A DNA stretch of 64,000 nt, taken from positions 1-64,000 of the forward strand of contig DISP01000016.1 of NCBI GenBank assembly GCA_002421995.1, written 5' to 3'. Every line of letters begins with the position of its first letter. The stretch's first letter is position 1. A program made the translations under genes and the position numbers. Under the pieces are notes generated by a model. It saw only the letters and a list, made by a program, of their open reading frames with translations, made no database searches and was not told the origin of the DNA. Positions 1-8,871 of the stretch are shown one piece after another. Source of the stretch: Bacteroidales bacterium UBA6207. Lineage in GTDB: Bacteria; Bacteroidota; Bacteroidia; Bacteroidales; F082.

Positions 1-1579
1 CTACATTTAAACTGAATTGAAGGTGGTTTTGAAACCTGATTTTTTGAACTTCCAAATAGCTTCGAATCATCTCAATTTCCTCATTCAAGGTGATCCATTC
101 TTCTCTTGAACTTTTTAATACAGACCTCATTAGCGAAGCAAAACGGCCAAGATAATCAGCAGCCATTGAATTATCACCGCTGACAAGATATTGCTGAATA
201 GCTGACAAGGCATTAAAAATAAAATGCGGATTCATCTGGCTTCGCAACAATTTCTGTTCCAATGCTATCTGCTGATTTCGCTCGCTCAGGCGATGTTGTC
301 TGAATAGCAAAAAGGCGATAACGGCCAGGAGCAAAAAAACAGCAGCAACGCCGATAATCATCACCCTTGTGCGGTTAAGCTGAGCCGACTGTAGTTCGTT
401 TTCAGCACTTAACAACTTGATTTGTTGTTCATTCTCTTTTGTGCGGTATTGGGTTTCGAGCAATGTAATATTTTTCTTCACCTCAAGATTATTGAGCGAA
501 TCGTAGTGTTTGGAATACAACTCTTTAAACTGGAATGCTTCCTTGTATCTGCCTAGTGCAGCATAGGTTTTTGAAATTCCTTTGGCAGCTGAGAGGTATT
601 CATCCGCATAGTCTTTAATCGAAGGATGCGTGATTACTTCAACAAAATATTTGAGTGCTTTTTCCGGCTGATCAAGTTTTAAATAGCACATTGCCAAATT
701 ATTGGCTGCAGAAATCAGGCGATATGCATTTGTTTCACCCGCCATCTGATATGACTTTTGAGCAGCTTTCAATGCCTGATCGGGATCGTTGAGGGCGAGG
801 TAAACTTCCACAAGATTTGCGTTGGCAGTTGCAACACCTTTGGGGTATTTGTTTGCAATGCTGAGGTTTATCATTTCCTGATAGGTGCTCAGCGCAGCCT
901 GAAAATTATTTTCACTCGTATAGATTCCGCCTAAATCATTCAAAATAGAAATGGTGGTATAAAGCCTTGCGTATTTTGGGTTTTTTGATAATTCGCGGGC
1001 ACGTTCCAAATAATACTTCCATTTATCGGCAATTTTCAGCGCGCTGTACACCTCCCCGATTTGTTGATAATAGAAAGCAATATTGCTCGAATCAGTTCCA
1101 ATCACCTTGTAATCAAGCGCTTTAAGTTTTAGTTCCAGGGCTTTCTCGTAAGCTCCGGCATTGACGTATTCCATACCCAGATTAAGCAAAACACCTGCTG
1201 CCCTTGCTGTATCCCCAACTTCCAAAAGCAGCGAGATTGATTTCTCAAACATTTTGTTGATGCTGTCAGCTGTTCCGGAAGCTGAATAAACACTCGCCAG
1301 TAAGTTGAGAGACAGTGCTTTCCATCTGTCACTTTTAGCTATATCAGCATGTTTTATTGCTTCCCTGGCCAGTTGAATACTTTTATCAGTCGAGTCTTGG
1401 TTGTCGTAATAAACCGCCAATTTATAGCAGGCTTCAGCAGATGAGATATAGTCTTTGCTTTTCAAGGATTCAACAAGCTTGTTTTCCCACTCGGCTTTAT
1501 CCTGCGAAAAACCATATGGTATCGCATTTATTATCAGCAATATAGTAAGAAGAAATGATTTGATAGGGTTAGAATTCAT
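1..1579 (-). CDS. LytS-type sensor histidine kinase with TPR repeats (3' end cut by window edge)
   Basis: The frame is open from an ATG at 1579 to the left edge, giving at least 526 residues with no stop. An N-terminal signal-like hydrophobic stretch is followed by about 330 residues of helical TPR-type repeats, a coiled segment, one membrane helix (about residues 402-424), and the start of a His_kinase (PF06580) domain. Its motif QMNPHFIFNALSAIQQYL carries the presumed phospho-acceptor His452. In Bacteroidota such TPR-LytS proteins usually pair with LytTR response regulators; the C-terminal ATPase part and any partner lie outside the window. The gene starts 40 bp after the stop of the hybrid kinase upstream of it, so the two may be cotranscribed. 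The family is clear; the signal sensed is unknown. Confidence 0.85.
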   Translation of the reverse strand, partial: MNSNPIKSFLLTILLIINAIPYGFSQDKAEWENKLVESLKSKDYISSAEACYKLAVYYDNQDSTDKSIQLAREAIKHADIAKSDRWKALSLNLLASVYSASGTADSINKMFEKSISLLLEVGDTARAAGVLLNLGMEYVNAGAYEKALELKLKALDYKVIGTDSSNIAFYYQQIGEVYSALKIADKWKYYLERARELSKNPKYARLYTTISILNDLGGIYTSENNFQAALSTYQEMINLSIANKYPKGVATANANLVEVYLALNDPDQALKAAQKSYQMAGETNAYRLISAANNLAMCYLKLDQPEKALKYFVEVITHPSIKDYADEYLSAAKGISKTYAALGRYKEAFQFKELYSKHYDSLNNLEVKKNITLLETQYRTKENEQQIKLLSAENELQSAQLNRTRVMIIGVAAVFLLLAVIAFLLFRQHRLSERNQQIALEQKLLRSQMNPHFIFNALSAIQQYLVSGDNSMAADYLGRFASLMRSVLKSSREEWITLNEEIEMIRSYLEVQKIRFQNHLQFSLNV

Positions 1580-1619
1580 GATGATATGAAAGGAATAATT
1601 GACATTTCGGTATTAAAGT

Positions 1620-4067
1620 TTAGATCTTATACTTGTTCTTCATGTCATCAATTGCAATTGAAAACTCCGCAATTACTTCTGCTATCATTTTATTTACCAG
1701 CTCTTTGTCCATTATCGTGCTGTCTTTTTCAAGTCTATGTAATTTGTCGGCAGTATCGTTCATCAAAAATTGCCGTGCCGATGATTTTAAGGTATGCGCA
1801 GTCTTTTTTATGCCGTCATGATCATCAGACAGTCTGAAAGTCTCAAGATTTTGGATCATCAGGCTTGAATATTTGACAAAAGATTGCAATATATCAATCA
1901 GGTCCTCTTCATTGTCACCAATAATGCTTCTGACGCTGTCGAGGTCGTATAACAAAGCCTCTTTACGGTTCAATTCACTGACGATCATTCTTCTTTTCTC
2001 AACCAACTTATTGATACACATAGCTAACTCGTCAGTTTTCTGATAGTTTTTCAGTATCATGCCGTCCATATCTGCTTCTGAGCATGCTTTCTTAGTTTCT
2101 TCCGAATCATCACCGCTGTATGCAATAATACATGTTTCCATTCTTGAATTTCTCATGATCCTTGCCAATTCAAATCCATCTGTATCAGGAAGATAAAGAT
2201 CCAACAACACGAAATCATAGGTGTTTTGTCGGAAAAATTCTAGAGCAGATTCACCATCTGAAGCCATGTCAAAATTGCATCCTGCATCTTTCATATGCCG
2301 GTTTGTTAAAAGCTGTATCATTTTATTGTCTTCTACAACCAGGGCACTTAAACCGATCAGTTTCGTATAATCTGTTTGTGTGTCAATAACAACCAGGTCG
2401 GGACGCTGCAACTTACCAGTGATCGTTTGGATCAGAAAAGATTTGTTGTATGGTTTAGGCACAAAACAATCCATTCCGGCAGCCAGGCATTCTTCAATGG
2501 TTGTTTCCTGCACCTCGCCAGAAACAGCAATGATCAGTGCTTTACTTTTGAGTTCGTTTCGGATAATTCGTGTAGCGCTGATACCATCCATGACAGGCAT
2601 CCGAATGTCCATCAGAATTACCTCGGTATCAAGATTTTGCTCGAGAAATTTAATGGCTTCCTGACCATTCTCAGCAACAAACAGGTTCCATCCTTTAAGA
2701 ATTTTAACTCCCATATCCCGCTGGTAGGCATCATCATCAACAAGTAAAACCTTGATATCACAGGTTAAGTTTTCATTGATTTCGAGGTGGCTTTCCTTCA
2801 GTGTTTTTCTCGGATTCTTGTCTTTCAGGAATGGCAGGTTGAAAACAACACCTGTTCCTTTTCCCTTGGTACTGCGCAAATCCAAAGCACCACCCATCCT
2901 TGTAACATACTCATTGGCAATACTCAATCCGAGTCCTAAGCCCCCGTAATGTCTTGTTATACTATCATCTTCCTGACCAAAGAACTGAAAAACCTGTTCG
3001 TGGTGCGTGGCATCAATTCCAATACCCGTATCCGTTACTTCAAACTGCACAGCAACCGTATCAGGTGTATCAGCCAGAAGCTTTGTGTTCACGACGATTT
3101 CGCCGGAAGAGGTAAATTTGAAAGCATTATCAATCAGATAAACCAACACATCACTAAGTTTTGATTCATCCCCAAGGAGGAAAGTATCAAGGTTTGACGC
3201 CATATTGAACCTTAAATCAATCTTCTTCTTAATGGCAAGATGCGCAGTCATTTTCTCCAGTCGTTCAAACAACTGCACAAGGTTAAATGATTCGGTGTTG
3301 AAAATACTTTGGTCGAGTGTAAGATTGGTAAACTGAAAAACCTTTTTTACAGTGTGGTAAAGGGATTGACTGGTATCTGTAATGATTTCAAGCTGTTCGG
3401 TTTGTTCGTTGTTAAGCGGTGATGCCGCAAGCAGCTCCAGATAACCCAAAAGAATGTTTAAGGGATTTCGGAACTCATGGCTTAATGTTGCAACGATACG
3501 CCGTTGAAACTCCTTCTTTAGCAGCATATTACCCAACGCCGATCTGGGTTCACGCGTATGTTGATACTTTAATACTTTGTCAAAATCAGCCCCATCCCAA
3601 CGTAATTGCTTTGCAAACTTATCAAGAACAGGACTTATATCGTTGTAGTCGGCTTTTGTGAATGAGGTGCTGCCTGAAAACAGCGATTTTGAATTTTTGT
3701 TGGTTCTCAACTCAATGAAACCGGCATTTCCCAGACTTAAGAGAAAAATTCTGAAGCTTTCTTTTTGATGTGGAAACGGAAACAAATGATCCGGATTTTC
3801 AAGAATTCCAGTATCTAATAGTTTGTCCATCAATTCATTACCAATAAACGATTCAACCTTTTCTGTCGCAGGAAACGAAACCAGCATTTCGATGAAACCA
3901 CTTTCTGCATCGGTTGAAGGTAGCAATGAGGATTTGTTTATCCAGATGGCTGCCTCTGCAGCAAGTTTGTTCTCGACAATGGCTTTGCAAAACGCAAAAG
4001 CATTTTCTTTGAGTCCCTTTGTTGTGCCAATGGACATAGATAGGGCGTAAAGTACGGTGTGGTTCAT
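1620..4067 (-). CDS. Hybrid histidine kinase with two receivers and an HPt domain
   Basis: This 815-residue protein has no predicted membrane helix and is probably cytosolic. Residues 1-170 form an unassigned, possibly GAF-like sensory region. HisKA follows with SHEFRNPLN (His197), then HATPase_c with N box LIDNAFKFT and G boxes DTGIGI and GGLGLGLS (about 300-415). The first receiver (about 438-552) has LMDIRMPVMDG with Asp487. The second (about 574-690) has LLDLYLPDTDG with Asp623, and its conserved Lys is in ILKNYQ, without the usual following Pro. A C-terminal HPt domain has AHTLKSSARQF with His758. All modules of a His-Asp-His-Asp phosphorelay are thus in one chain. It has no DNA-binding output domain, so the downstream regulator must be elsewhere. 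It lies just upstream of the LytS-type kinase. Confidence 0.9.
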   Translation of the reverse strand: MNHTVLYALSMSIGTTKGLKENAFAFCKAIVENKLAAEAAIWINKSSLLPSTDAESGFIEMLVSFPATEKVESFIGNELMDKLLDTGILENPDHLFPFPHQKESFRIFLLSLGNAGFIELRTNKNSKSLFSGSTSFTKADYNDISPVLDKFAKQLRWDGADFDKVLKYQHTREPRSALGNMLLKKEFQRRIVATLSHEFRNPLNILLGYLELLAASPLNNEQTEQLEIITDTSQSLYHTVKKVFQFTNLTLDQSIFNTESFNLVQLFERLEKMTAHLAIKKKIDLRFNMASNLDTFLLGDESKLSDVLVYLIDNAFKFTSSGEIVVNTKLLADTPDTVAVQFEVTDTGIGIDATHHEQVFQFFGQEDDSITRHYGGLGLGLSIANEYVTRMGGALDLRSTKGKGTGVVFNLPFLKDKNPRKTLKESHLEINENLTCDIKVLLVDDDAYQRDMGVKILKGWNLFVAENGQEAIKFLEQNLDTEVILMDIRMPVMDGISATRIIRNELKSKALIIAVSGEVQETTIEECLAAGMDCFVPKPYNKSFLIQTITGKLQRPDLVVIDTQTDYTKLIGLSALVVEDNKMIQLLTNRHMKDAGCNFDMASDGESALEFFRQNTYDFVLLDLYLPDTDGFELARIMRNSRMETCIIAYSGDDSEETKKACSEADMDGMILKNYQKTDELAMCINKLVEKRRMIVSELNRKEALLYDLDSVRSIIGDNEEDLIDILQSFVKYSSLMIQNLETFRLSDDHDGIKKTAHTLKSSARQFLMNDTADKLHRLEKDSTIMDKELVNKMIAEVIAEFSIAIDDMKNKYKI

Positions 4068-4094
4068 CTCAACAATTGATTAATCAAAACAAAT

Positions 4095-4102
4095 CAAAGA
4101 TA
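4095..4102 (-). promoter_or_regulatory. Candidate Bacteroidota -7 box for the hybrid kinase gene
   Basis: Read on the minus strand the sequence is TATCTTTG, matching the Bacteroidota TAnnTTTG element, 27 bp upstream of the ATG at 4067. No clear TTG -33 element lies 19-21 bp further upstream, so this is a single-box match. Confidence 0.4.
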
Positions 4103-4234
4103 CAAAGGAAAATTTCTGATTTTAGTATGAATCCGACTAACAATCACTTATTTTTGTTAGAGATTCTTGCCATAATATACGATTTGAACGTAAAGCATTC
4201 ATTAATTGCAATATACATAAAATTTATTGAAAAT

Positions 4235-4897
4235 ATGTCACCATTTACCATCCCTTCCAACCCGATGCTAATGAGAAGATTTAAACTGGCTTTTGTTTTA
4301 CTGCTTCTTTTATTTGCATTTTTTTCCATTAGAAACATGGGCTTACTCCTTGTTTCCAAAGATAAACCATTGCCAAGTGATATGATTTTTGTGCTTCTTG
4401 GTCCGGTACCTGACCGTGCATTGCTTGCTGCCGAATTCTTTAATGACGGATTGACACATAAAATCCTGATGGCAAATGAGTACCAGGCAGGCCTTGATGC
4501 GGCACTTGCCGAGCGCTTACACATTGACAAAACTTCGGATGTTTTTGTGAAGGCACTTCAAAGCCTCAATGTTCCGGCAAATGCAATCGAAGTGCTGCCT
4601 GATGTGGCTGCCAGCACACGCGACGAAGCCATCATTTTGAGAAACTATCTCGAGCAACACTCTGATATAAAGAGTGTAATGATTGTAACTTCATCTTTTC
4701 ACGGTCTGCGGGCAAAAAAACTCTTCAGCCTCGCAATCGAAGGTTTGGAGCATGAAGTTCGATTGGTTGTTCCTGAAAACAAGCATTCGGTTTTCAATGC
4801 AAAAAAATGGTGGTCCGATCGTTATAGTGCAACGATGGTAGCTCTCGAGTATCTTAAACTTACGAACTTTTACTTCAGCGACCGATTTACGCTTTAG
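4235..4897 (+). CDS. YdcF/ElyC-like DUF218 membrane-anchored protein
   Basis: A 220-residue protein with one N-terminal membrane helix (FKLAFVLLLLLFAFFSI) followed by a DUF218 (YdcF/SanA/ElyC) fold. Typical segments are a first strand DMIFVLLGPVPDRALLAAEFF, a central EVLPDVAASTRDEA motif, and MIVTSSFHGLRAKKLF. The frame stays open upstream to a TTG at 4076, but that extension has no signal or domain features, so the ATG at 4235 is preferred; ATGs at 4265 and 4271 are alternatives. E. coli ElyC is linked genetically to envelope and undecaprenyl carrier metabolism. Here the gene converges with a cis-prenyltransferase-like gene 8 bp away, which fits that theme. The biochemical activity is not known from sequence. 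Confidence 0.75.
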   Translation: MSPFTIPSNPMLMRRFKLAFVLLLLLFAFFSIRNMGLLLVSKDKPLPSDMIFVLLGPVPDRALLAAEFFNDGLTHKILMANEYQAGLDAALAERLHIDKTSDVFVKALQSLNVPANAIEVLPDVAASTRDEAIILRNYLEQHSDIKSVMIVTSSFHGLRAKKLFSLAIEGLEHEVRLVVPENKHSVFNAKKWWSDRYSATMVALEYLKLTNFYFSDRFTL

Positions 4898-4905
4898 CCT
4901 ATAAA

Positions 4906-5595
4906 TCAATCTCCATATTTTCTTTCAAGAGATTGATAATCATTTATAAAACTCTCAATATCGGGCCAGGTCAAATCATTAAACAACTTTTCCGAAAAAT
5001 ATAGCCTTGCATAGGCCGATTGCAATGGCAAAAAATTGCTAAGCAGATTTGCATTTCCGCTTCTTATCACAATGTCTAAAGGTTGTTTTATCCACAATCC
5101 ATTCCACAGTTCATCACCCTTATTTAATTGATTCAAAGCATATTGAATCTCATCGAATGGATCGTATTCAATACACAGATTAAGTCTCCCATGCGCATGA
5201 TTGCTGGTTTCATTGATAAGGTCTTCAACAGTTTTAATAAATCCGGCAGATTGGTGTGAAAGCTTGCCTGCTACAGACACCTTCAAACCAAGTTCATTGC
5301 AGATTATGCCAACTTCAGTTGAAAGAGAAAGCAAAGCCTGGTTTGTAAAAGCCTCAATCTCATACTCCTGCCGTTTGAAGTTTTGACGGCTCGACATGTA
5401 AATTGAAATTTCGGAAATCCCAAGCCCGATGATCTTACCAACAAATCCGGCAAGTTTTTTGCGCGTTGTTTCATATGACTCACTCAATGAAACCGCGTTT
5501 GCTATAGCCCACCTTCTGCCACCATCAGGTATTATACCAATATGTTGAATCCGATGTATCGGTTGCGGGTGAAAATTACCTTGTTGCTGAGGCAT
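4906..5595 (-). CDS. Divergent cis-prenyltransferase (UppS-like) family protein
   Basis: A 229-residue protein with the fold signatures of undecaprenyl diphosphate synthase: HIGIIPDGGRRWA at residues 18-30 (family HIAIIMDGNGRWA, including the catalytic Asp), YMSSRQNFKRQ (family YAFSSENWNRP), DIVIRSGNANLLSNFLP (family DLVIRTGGE.RISNFLL) and SAYARLYFSE (family AYAELYF). The Glu that helps bind Mg2+ in E. coli UppS (Glu213, in AYAELYF) is Arg here, and the second Arg of the diphosphate-binding RTGGE.RIS segment is Leu. It is probably a paralogue rather than the housekeeping enzyme; activity may be altered or lost. The ATG at 5595 places the first motif correctly. Confidence 0.75.
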   Translation of the reverse strand: MPQQQGNFHPQPIHRIQHIGIIPDGGRRWAIANAVSLSESYETTRKKLAGFVGKIIGLGISEISIYMSSRQNFKRQEYEIEAFTNQALLSLSTEVGIICNELGLKVSVAGKLSHQSAGFIKTVEDLINETSNHAHGRLNLCIEYDPFDEIQYALNQLNKGDELWNGLWIKQPLDIVIRSGNANLLSNFLPLQSAYARLYFSEKLFNDLTWPDIESFINDYQSLERKYGD

Positions 5596-5625
5596 ATCGA
5601 ATGATTAAAGTTCAAAAATAAAAAA

Positions 5626-5655
5626 AAGGTATTTCCTCCGCAGAAGAAATACCTT
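5626..5655 (-). terminator. Intrinsic terminator after the LruC lipoprotein gene
   Basis: A perfect 10-bp inverted repeat, AAGGTATTTC at 5626-5635 and GAAATACCTT at 5646-5655, encloses a 10-nt loop. On the minus strand the stem is followed by a run of T (the A-run at 5620-5627). It sits 18 bp past the stop of the gene at 5674. Confidence 0.75.
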
Positions 5656-5673
5656 GATCAACAAAATAGTTGG

Positions 5674-7716
5674 TTAATTTCCTTTTTGATAAATTACCTC
5701 ATTATCACGGTAACCTTGTTTATCCTCGTACCAATCCATGTAACTGAAACCGCTGCTTTGCACCCAGGTACCAAACACGAGGTGCGCTTCGAGAATCACT
5801 TTCTTTTCCTGAGGATAAGCAAATGCTGTTGGTAAATGCATTCCCCAGGGGAGATTGGTTTTTGATTTGTAATATTTTCCTGTTGCCAGATTGGTATCGT
5901 CATCTTCAGTGCCAAAATAGGAAGTATTTGCCAATTGAGTTGGGGCATAACCTGGCAAATGGACCTCCTTGCCTCTTTCCTTATTGATGAAAATGAAAGG
6001 ATTATAGGGAGGCAAACCTATGGCGGCCATTGTTTGTGCTGCAACAAAGGTGGTGTTTACGGTTATGGACTCTGGTTGAACATAGGCCATTTCGGGCCGG
6101 GTGTTAACAAAGCCTGAGCCAATTGTTGCAAACAGATTATAGGTATTATCAAATGGAATGATAGTGGCTTTATCCTGACCTGCCTCCGTATTGTTTTGGT
6201 TTAGTGTTACAATGTTCTCTTTGTGGTTAAATCCCGTAACTGATTGAACAGCAGCTGATGGCACTCCGATCTGGAATCCAAAGCCATTTTTATAGCCAGC
6301 GCCAATCGCCTCAATCGTGAAATTTGAGATAATATCTTTTACAAGGTTATCAGCATTTGTCACCTGGTTGATTTGGTAGGACATCACAAGATCATTAAAG
6401 TCATAATCACCTTTCAGTGGCCACAAATCCTCATAAGCTAGTGAACCTCTTTGCGTTCTTCCAGGAAAATAATTGTTGAATGCACGAGCAGGATCGGCAG
6501 GATAATCGTCCATCACATCAAACACCCCATCACCGTCGGTATCAATGAGGTTTGGATCAACAAAGGGCATATTGCTGTTGTCAATTGCTTCGACAGGATT
6601 GGAAGTTACGTAGAAGATGGCATCGTTAAAATCATCATCGCTTCCCGAAGTTCTGTTAAGGTCTTCAAATCCAATAAGGTACAGCTTTCTCACGGCATCA
6701 TACAGCAAAACGTTGTGTTGCCTTTTGGCAGCTGCAGCTTCCGGGTTGAAATCAGGATTAGAAAAATAATGAACCGCCCCTGTGTTGACACTTGAACCGT
6801 TGTATCCATTGGCAATTAAAACCCAACCTATACCGGTTCCGGCAGGGAATGTTCCTATTTTAACTTTGTCGCCACTATATAACCCACCGCCGCTGTTGTA
6901 GTAGGATAAGTTGGGATATATGATTCTTATCGTATCTATCTCAGCCCTTGTAGCAGGTGGGTTGTTTAGATCGTACGTATAAAACGCAATGGTATTTTTA
7001 TATCCGGCACCCTCATGAACAAAAGTCATCCACACATCAGCATCTTCAATTATCCGGGTATCAGTTTGGTTGTCTTCGGCAAGATATTCAGGATGATATT
7101 GCGGCACGGGTGCCTTTTCGGGCAATGCAGCGTTGATATCGGCAAGCATCTCAGCATCAATCACATCACGGGGTGTTATCAGACAAGCCGGAACCCCTGC
7201 GCTGTTGTATGCACACAGGTATTTATAACCTGCAGCGATGCTTTTCATATCGTATGATTCCTTGAATTGGCTACCACCATTGTTCAGCCCACCAATTGTA
7301 ATGTTGAATGAACTGTTTTTTACTTCAACTTCTGTCACTGTTGGCAATCCGACATATCTTGTCACCAAAAAGAGTTTTGTGGTAATAAAATCAAGCGGAT
7401 AGGAGGTTTCCCAAACGCCTTCGGCATTCGTTCGCCCGGTGAGCATCAAATCACCTTCGTATTTCTCTTCGTCAAAGCTTCTGTAGATGTAAACAATAGC
7501 ATTTGAGATCGGATTGTCGTAGATATCTTTGGTAACAATGCGCATGTTGTAGGATTGTACCATTTGATAATCAAAGTTGTCGCTCACAACGAGTTCTTCG
7601 ATACTTGTGATTGGTTTGGGGTCGTCAGGATCATCGTTTTTTTTGTTGCATGATTGCAGTCCTGAAATCAATGCAATCGCAACCATCAATGTTGGAAATA
7701 ATAACTTGGTTTTCAT
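5674..7716 (-). CDS. LruC domain-containing lipoprotein
   Basis: A 680-residue protein with a lipoprotein signal peptide (MKTKLLFPTLMVAIALISG then LQSC, Cys23) and an acidic post-Cys stretch, so probably surface-exposed. An N-terminal Ig-like/carboxypeptidase-regulatory-like region (about 40-140) precedes a DUF4114-like segment ending near DDDFNDAIFYV. A calcium-type repeat DTDGDGVFDVMDDYP follows, then the LruC domain (about 410-680), beginning at TQRGSLAYEDLWPLKGDYDFNDL. LruC proteins are frequent in Bacteroidota and some Leptospira; their function is poorly defined. The gene stands alone between two terminator-like regions, downstream of the polysaccharide operon in the same direction. Function is unknown beyond a likely surface or adhesive role. 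Confidence 0.85.
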   Translation of the reverse strand: MKTKLLFPTLMVAIALISGLQSCNKKNDDPDDPKPITSIEELVVSDNFDYQMVQSYNMRIVTKDIYDNPISNAIVYIYRSFDEEKYEGDLMLTGRTNAEGVWETSYPLDFITTKLFLVTRYVGLPTVTEVEVKNSSFNITIGGLNNGGSQFKESYDMKSIAAGYKYLCAYNSAGVPACLITPRDVIDAEMLADINAALPEKAPVPQYHPEYLAEDNQTDTRIIEDADVWMTFVHEGAGYKNTIAFYTYDLNNPPATRAEIDTIRIIYPNLSYYNSGGGLYSGDKVKIGTFPAGTGIGWVLIANGYNGSSVNTGAVHYFSNPDFNPEAAAAKRQHNVLLYDAVRKLYLIGFEDLNRTSGSDDDFNDAIFYVTSNPVEAIDNSNMPFVDPNLIDTDGDGVFDVMDDYPADPARAFNNYFPGRTQRGSLAYEDLWPLKGDYDFNDLVMSYQINQVTNADNLVKDIISNFTIEAIGAGYKNGFGFQIGVPSAAVQSVTGFNHKENIVTLNQNNTEAGQDKATIIPFDNTYNLFATIGSGFVNTRPEMAYVQPESITVNTTFVAAQTMAAIGLPPYNPFIFINKERGKEVHLPGYAPTQLANTSYFGTEDDDTNLATGKYYKSKTNLPWGMHLPTAFAYPQEKKVILEAHLVFGTWVQSSGFSYMDWYEDKQGYRDNEVIYQKGN

Positions 7717-7868
7717 AGTATTAAGGGATTGAAAACGTTAATTCAATATATATGCCAAAAGTTGTATATTATTGTTTTATAGTTGTTTACACTAAATATA
7801 CAAATTAAGAACTTCCAATATTAAGACAATTTTTCAAAAATGATACAAATGACCAATTTTGAAAATCG

Positions 7869-8870
7869 CTATTTTTTATAAACCAGTTTCTTCGACCAAT
7901 TCAAGGCCGGTTTTTCAACGAAAACAAAAAAGAGCCAGGCCGCAAAAACCGACAGCAACATTGCCACAAATACTACGATGCTGCGCTGGAGCTCTGTGTG
8001 TAGAAAATTTTCGGCCAGATTGAGCATCCTGCCTCCAATCGGAATATGAACAAGGTAGAGCGAGTAAGAGATATCACCCAAAAACTTTGACACCTTATCA
8101 GAAAAGTCGAGATACATTATAAAAAAGTAGGGCAGCAAAGCCGCGATGAGGTATCGTTTATCAAATCTTACAAAAATCAGAATCAGGGTGACCAACAACA
8201 TCAATCCAAACTCCTGGCGGCTGATATATCCCACCCGAAATTGAAACATCAGGATTCCTGCAACAAAAAGCAAAGCATAATTAAAGATAAGACTGTGTTT
8301 ATCAATGAATAAACCCGAAGCAGCAAACAGTACAATTACAAGATAGCTGTACATTTTGTTCTTGTTGAGTAGCAGCGGAAACACAAGCGCGATGAGCAGA
8401 TAATACTGAAACTCGATTGCCAGTGTCCAGTAAACATCATTATACCACGGATAGTCGAATAAAGCGTTTAAATAACCGAAATGCAGCGCCAGAGCAGTGA
8501 AATCAACAGAGAAACCTGTGCCCCTGTAATAAGGAGACAAAGTGCTTACAAAATTGAGCAGCAACACCATTGCAATACTCACAAGATAAGGAGGTTCGAT
8601 ACGGGTGAAACGCTTGGCGAGGAATTTCCAGAAATTGGAAATATGATACCTTCCGCGAAACATCGCGTAGGGAATAACAAAACCGGAAATCACGAAAAAC
8701 ACATCAACACCAAGAAATCCGTATCTGCCTGTGATATACAAAATATTATCCTTACTTAGAAAATCCGGATTGCCGTGTGTGAAATGAAAATAAACAACAG
8801 CAAGTGATGCCAATCCACGCAATAAATCGAGCGATCCTAAATAGCCTAATTTTTCCTTTGAAACTTCCAT
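7869..8870 (-). CDS. Membrane O-acyltransferase (acyltransferase 3 family)
   Basis: A 333-residue, highly hydrophobic protein with about ten membrane helices and the acyltransferase-3 signature: GSLDLLRGLASLAVVYFHF near the N-terminus (catalytic-type His in YFHF), FFVISGFVI, then an Arg-rich loop FLAKRFTRIEPPYL. The family (OafA/YrhL type) transfers acetyl or other acyl groups to sugars of surface glycans. The frame extends upstream to 8960, but that would overlap the preceding glycosyltransferase by 89 bp; the ATG at 8870, 1 nt after that gene's stop, places the first family motif at the N-terminus and is chosen. It is the last gene of the polysaccharide operon, so it probably decorates the product. 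Confidence 0.87.
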   Translation of the reverse strand: MEVSKEKLGYLGSLDLLRGLASLAVVYFHFTHGNPDFLSKDNILYITGRYGFLGVDVFFVISGFVIPYAMFRGRYHISNFWKFLAKRFTRIEPPYLVSIAMVLLLNFVSTLSPYYRGTGFSVDFTALALHFGYLNALFDYPWYNDVYWTLAIEFQYYLLIALVFPLLLNKNKMYSYLVIVLFAASGLFIDKHSLIFNYALLFVAGILMFQFRVGYISRQEFGLMLLVTLILIFVRFDKRYLIAALLPYFFIMYLDFSDKVSKFLGDISYSLYLVHIPIGGRMLNLAENFLHTELQRSIVVFVAMLLSVFAAWLFFVFVEKPALNWSKKLVYKK

Positions 8871-8871
8871 T

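Noticed and set aside
2376..2747. A 123-codon plus-strand frame inside the hybrid kinase
   Set aside because: It overlaps conserved receiver-domain coding on the other strand and lacks any motif.
7831..7865. AT-rich inverted repeat TTTTCAAAA ... TTTTGAAAA just after the operon's last gene
   Set aside because: The stem is only A-T rich with a long loop and no T-run of note, so it is not a convincing terminator.
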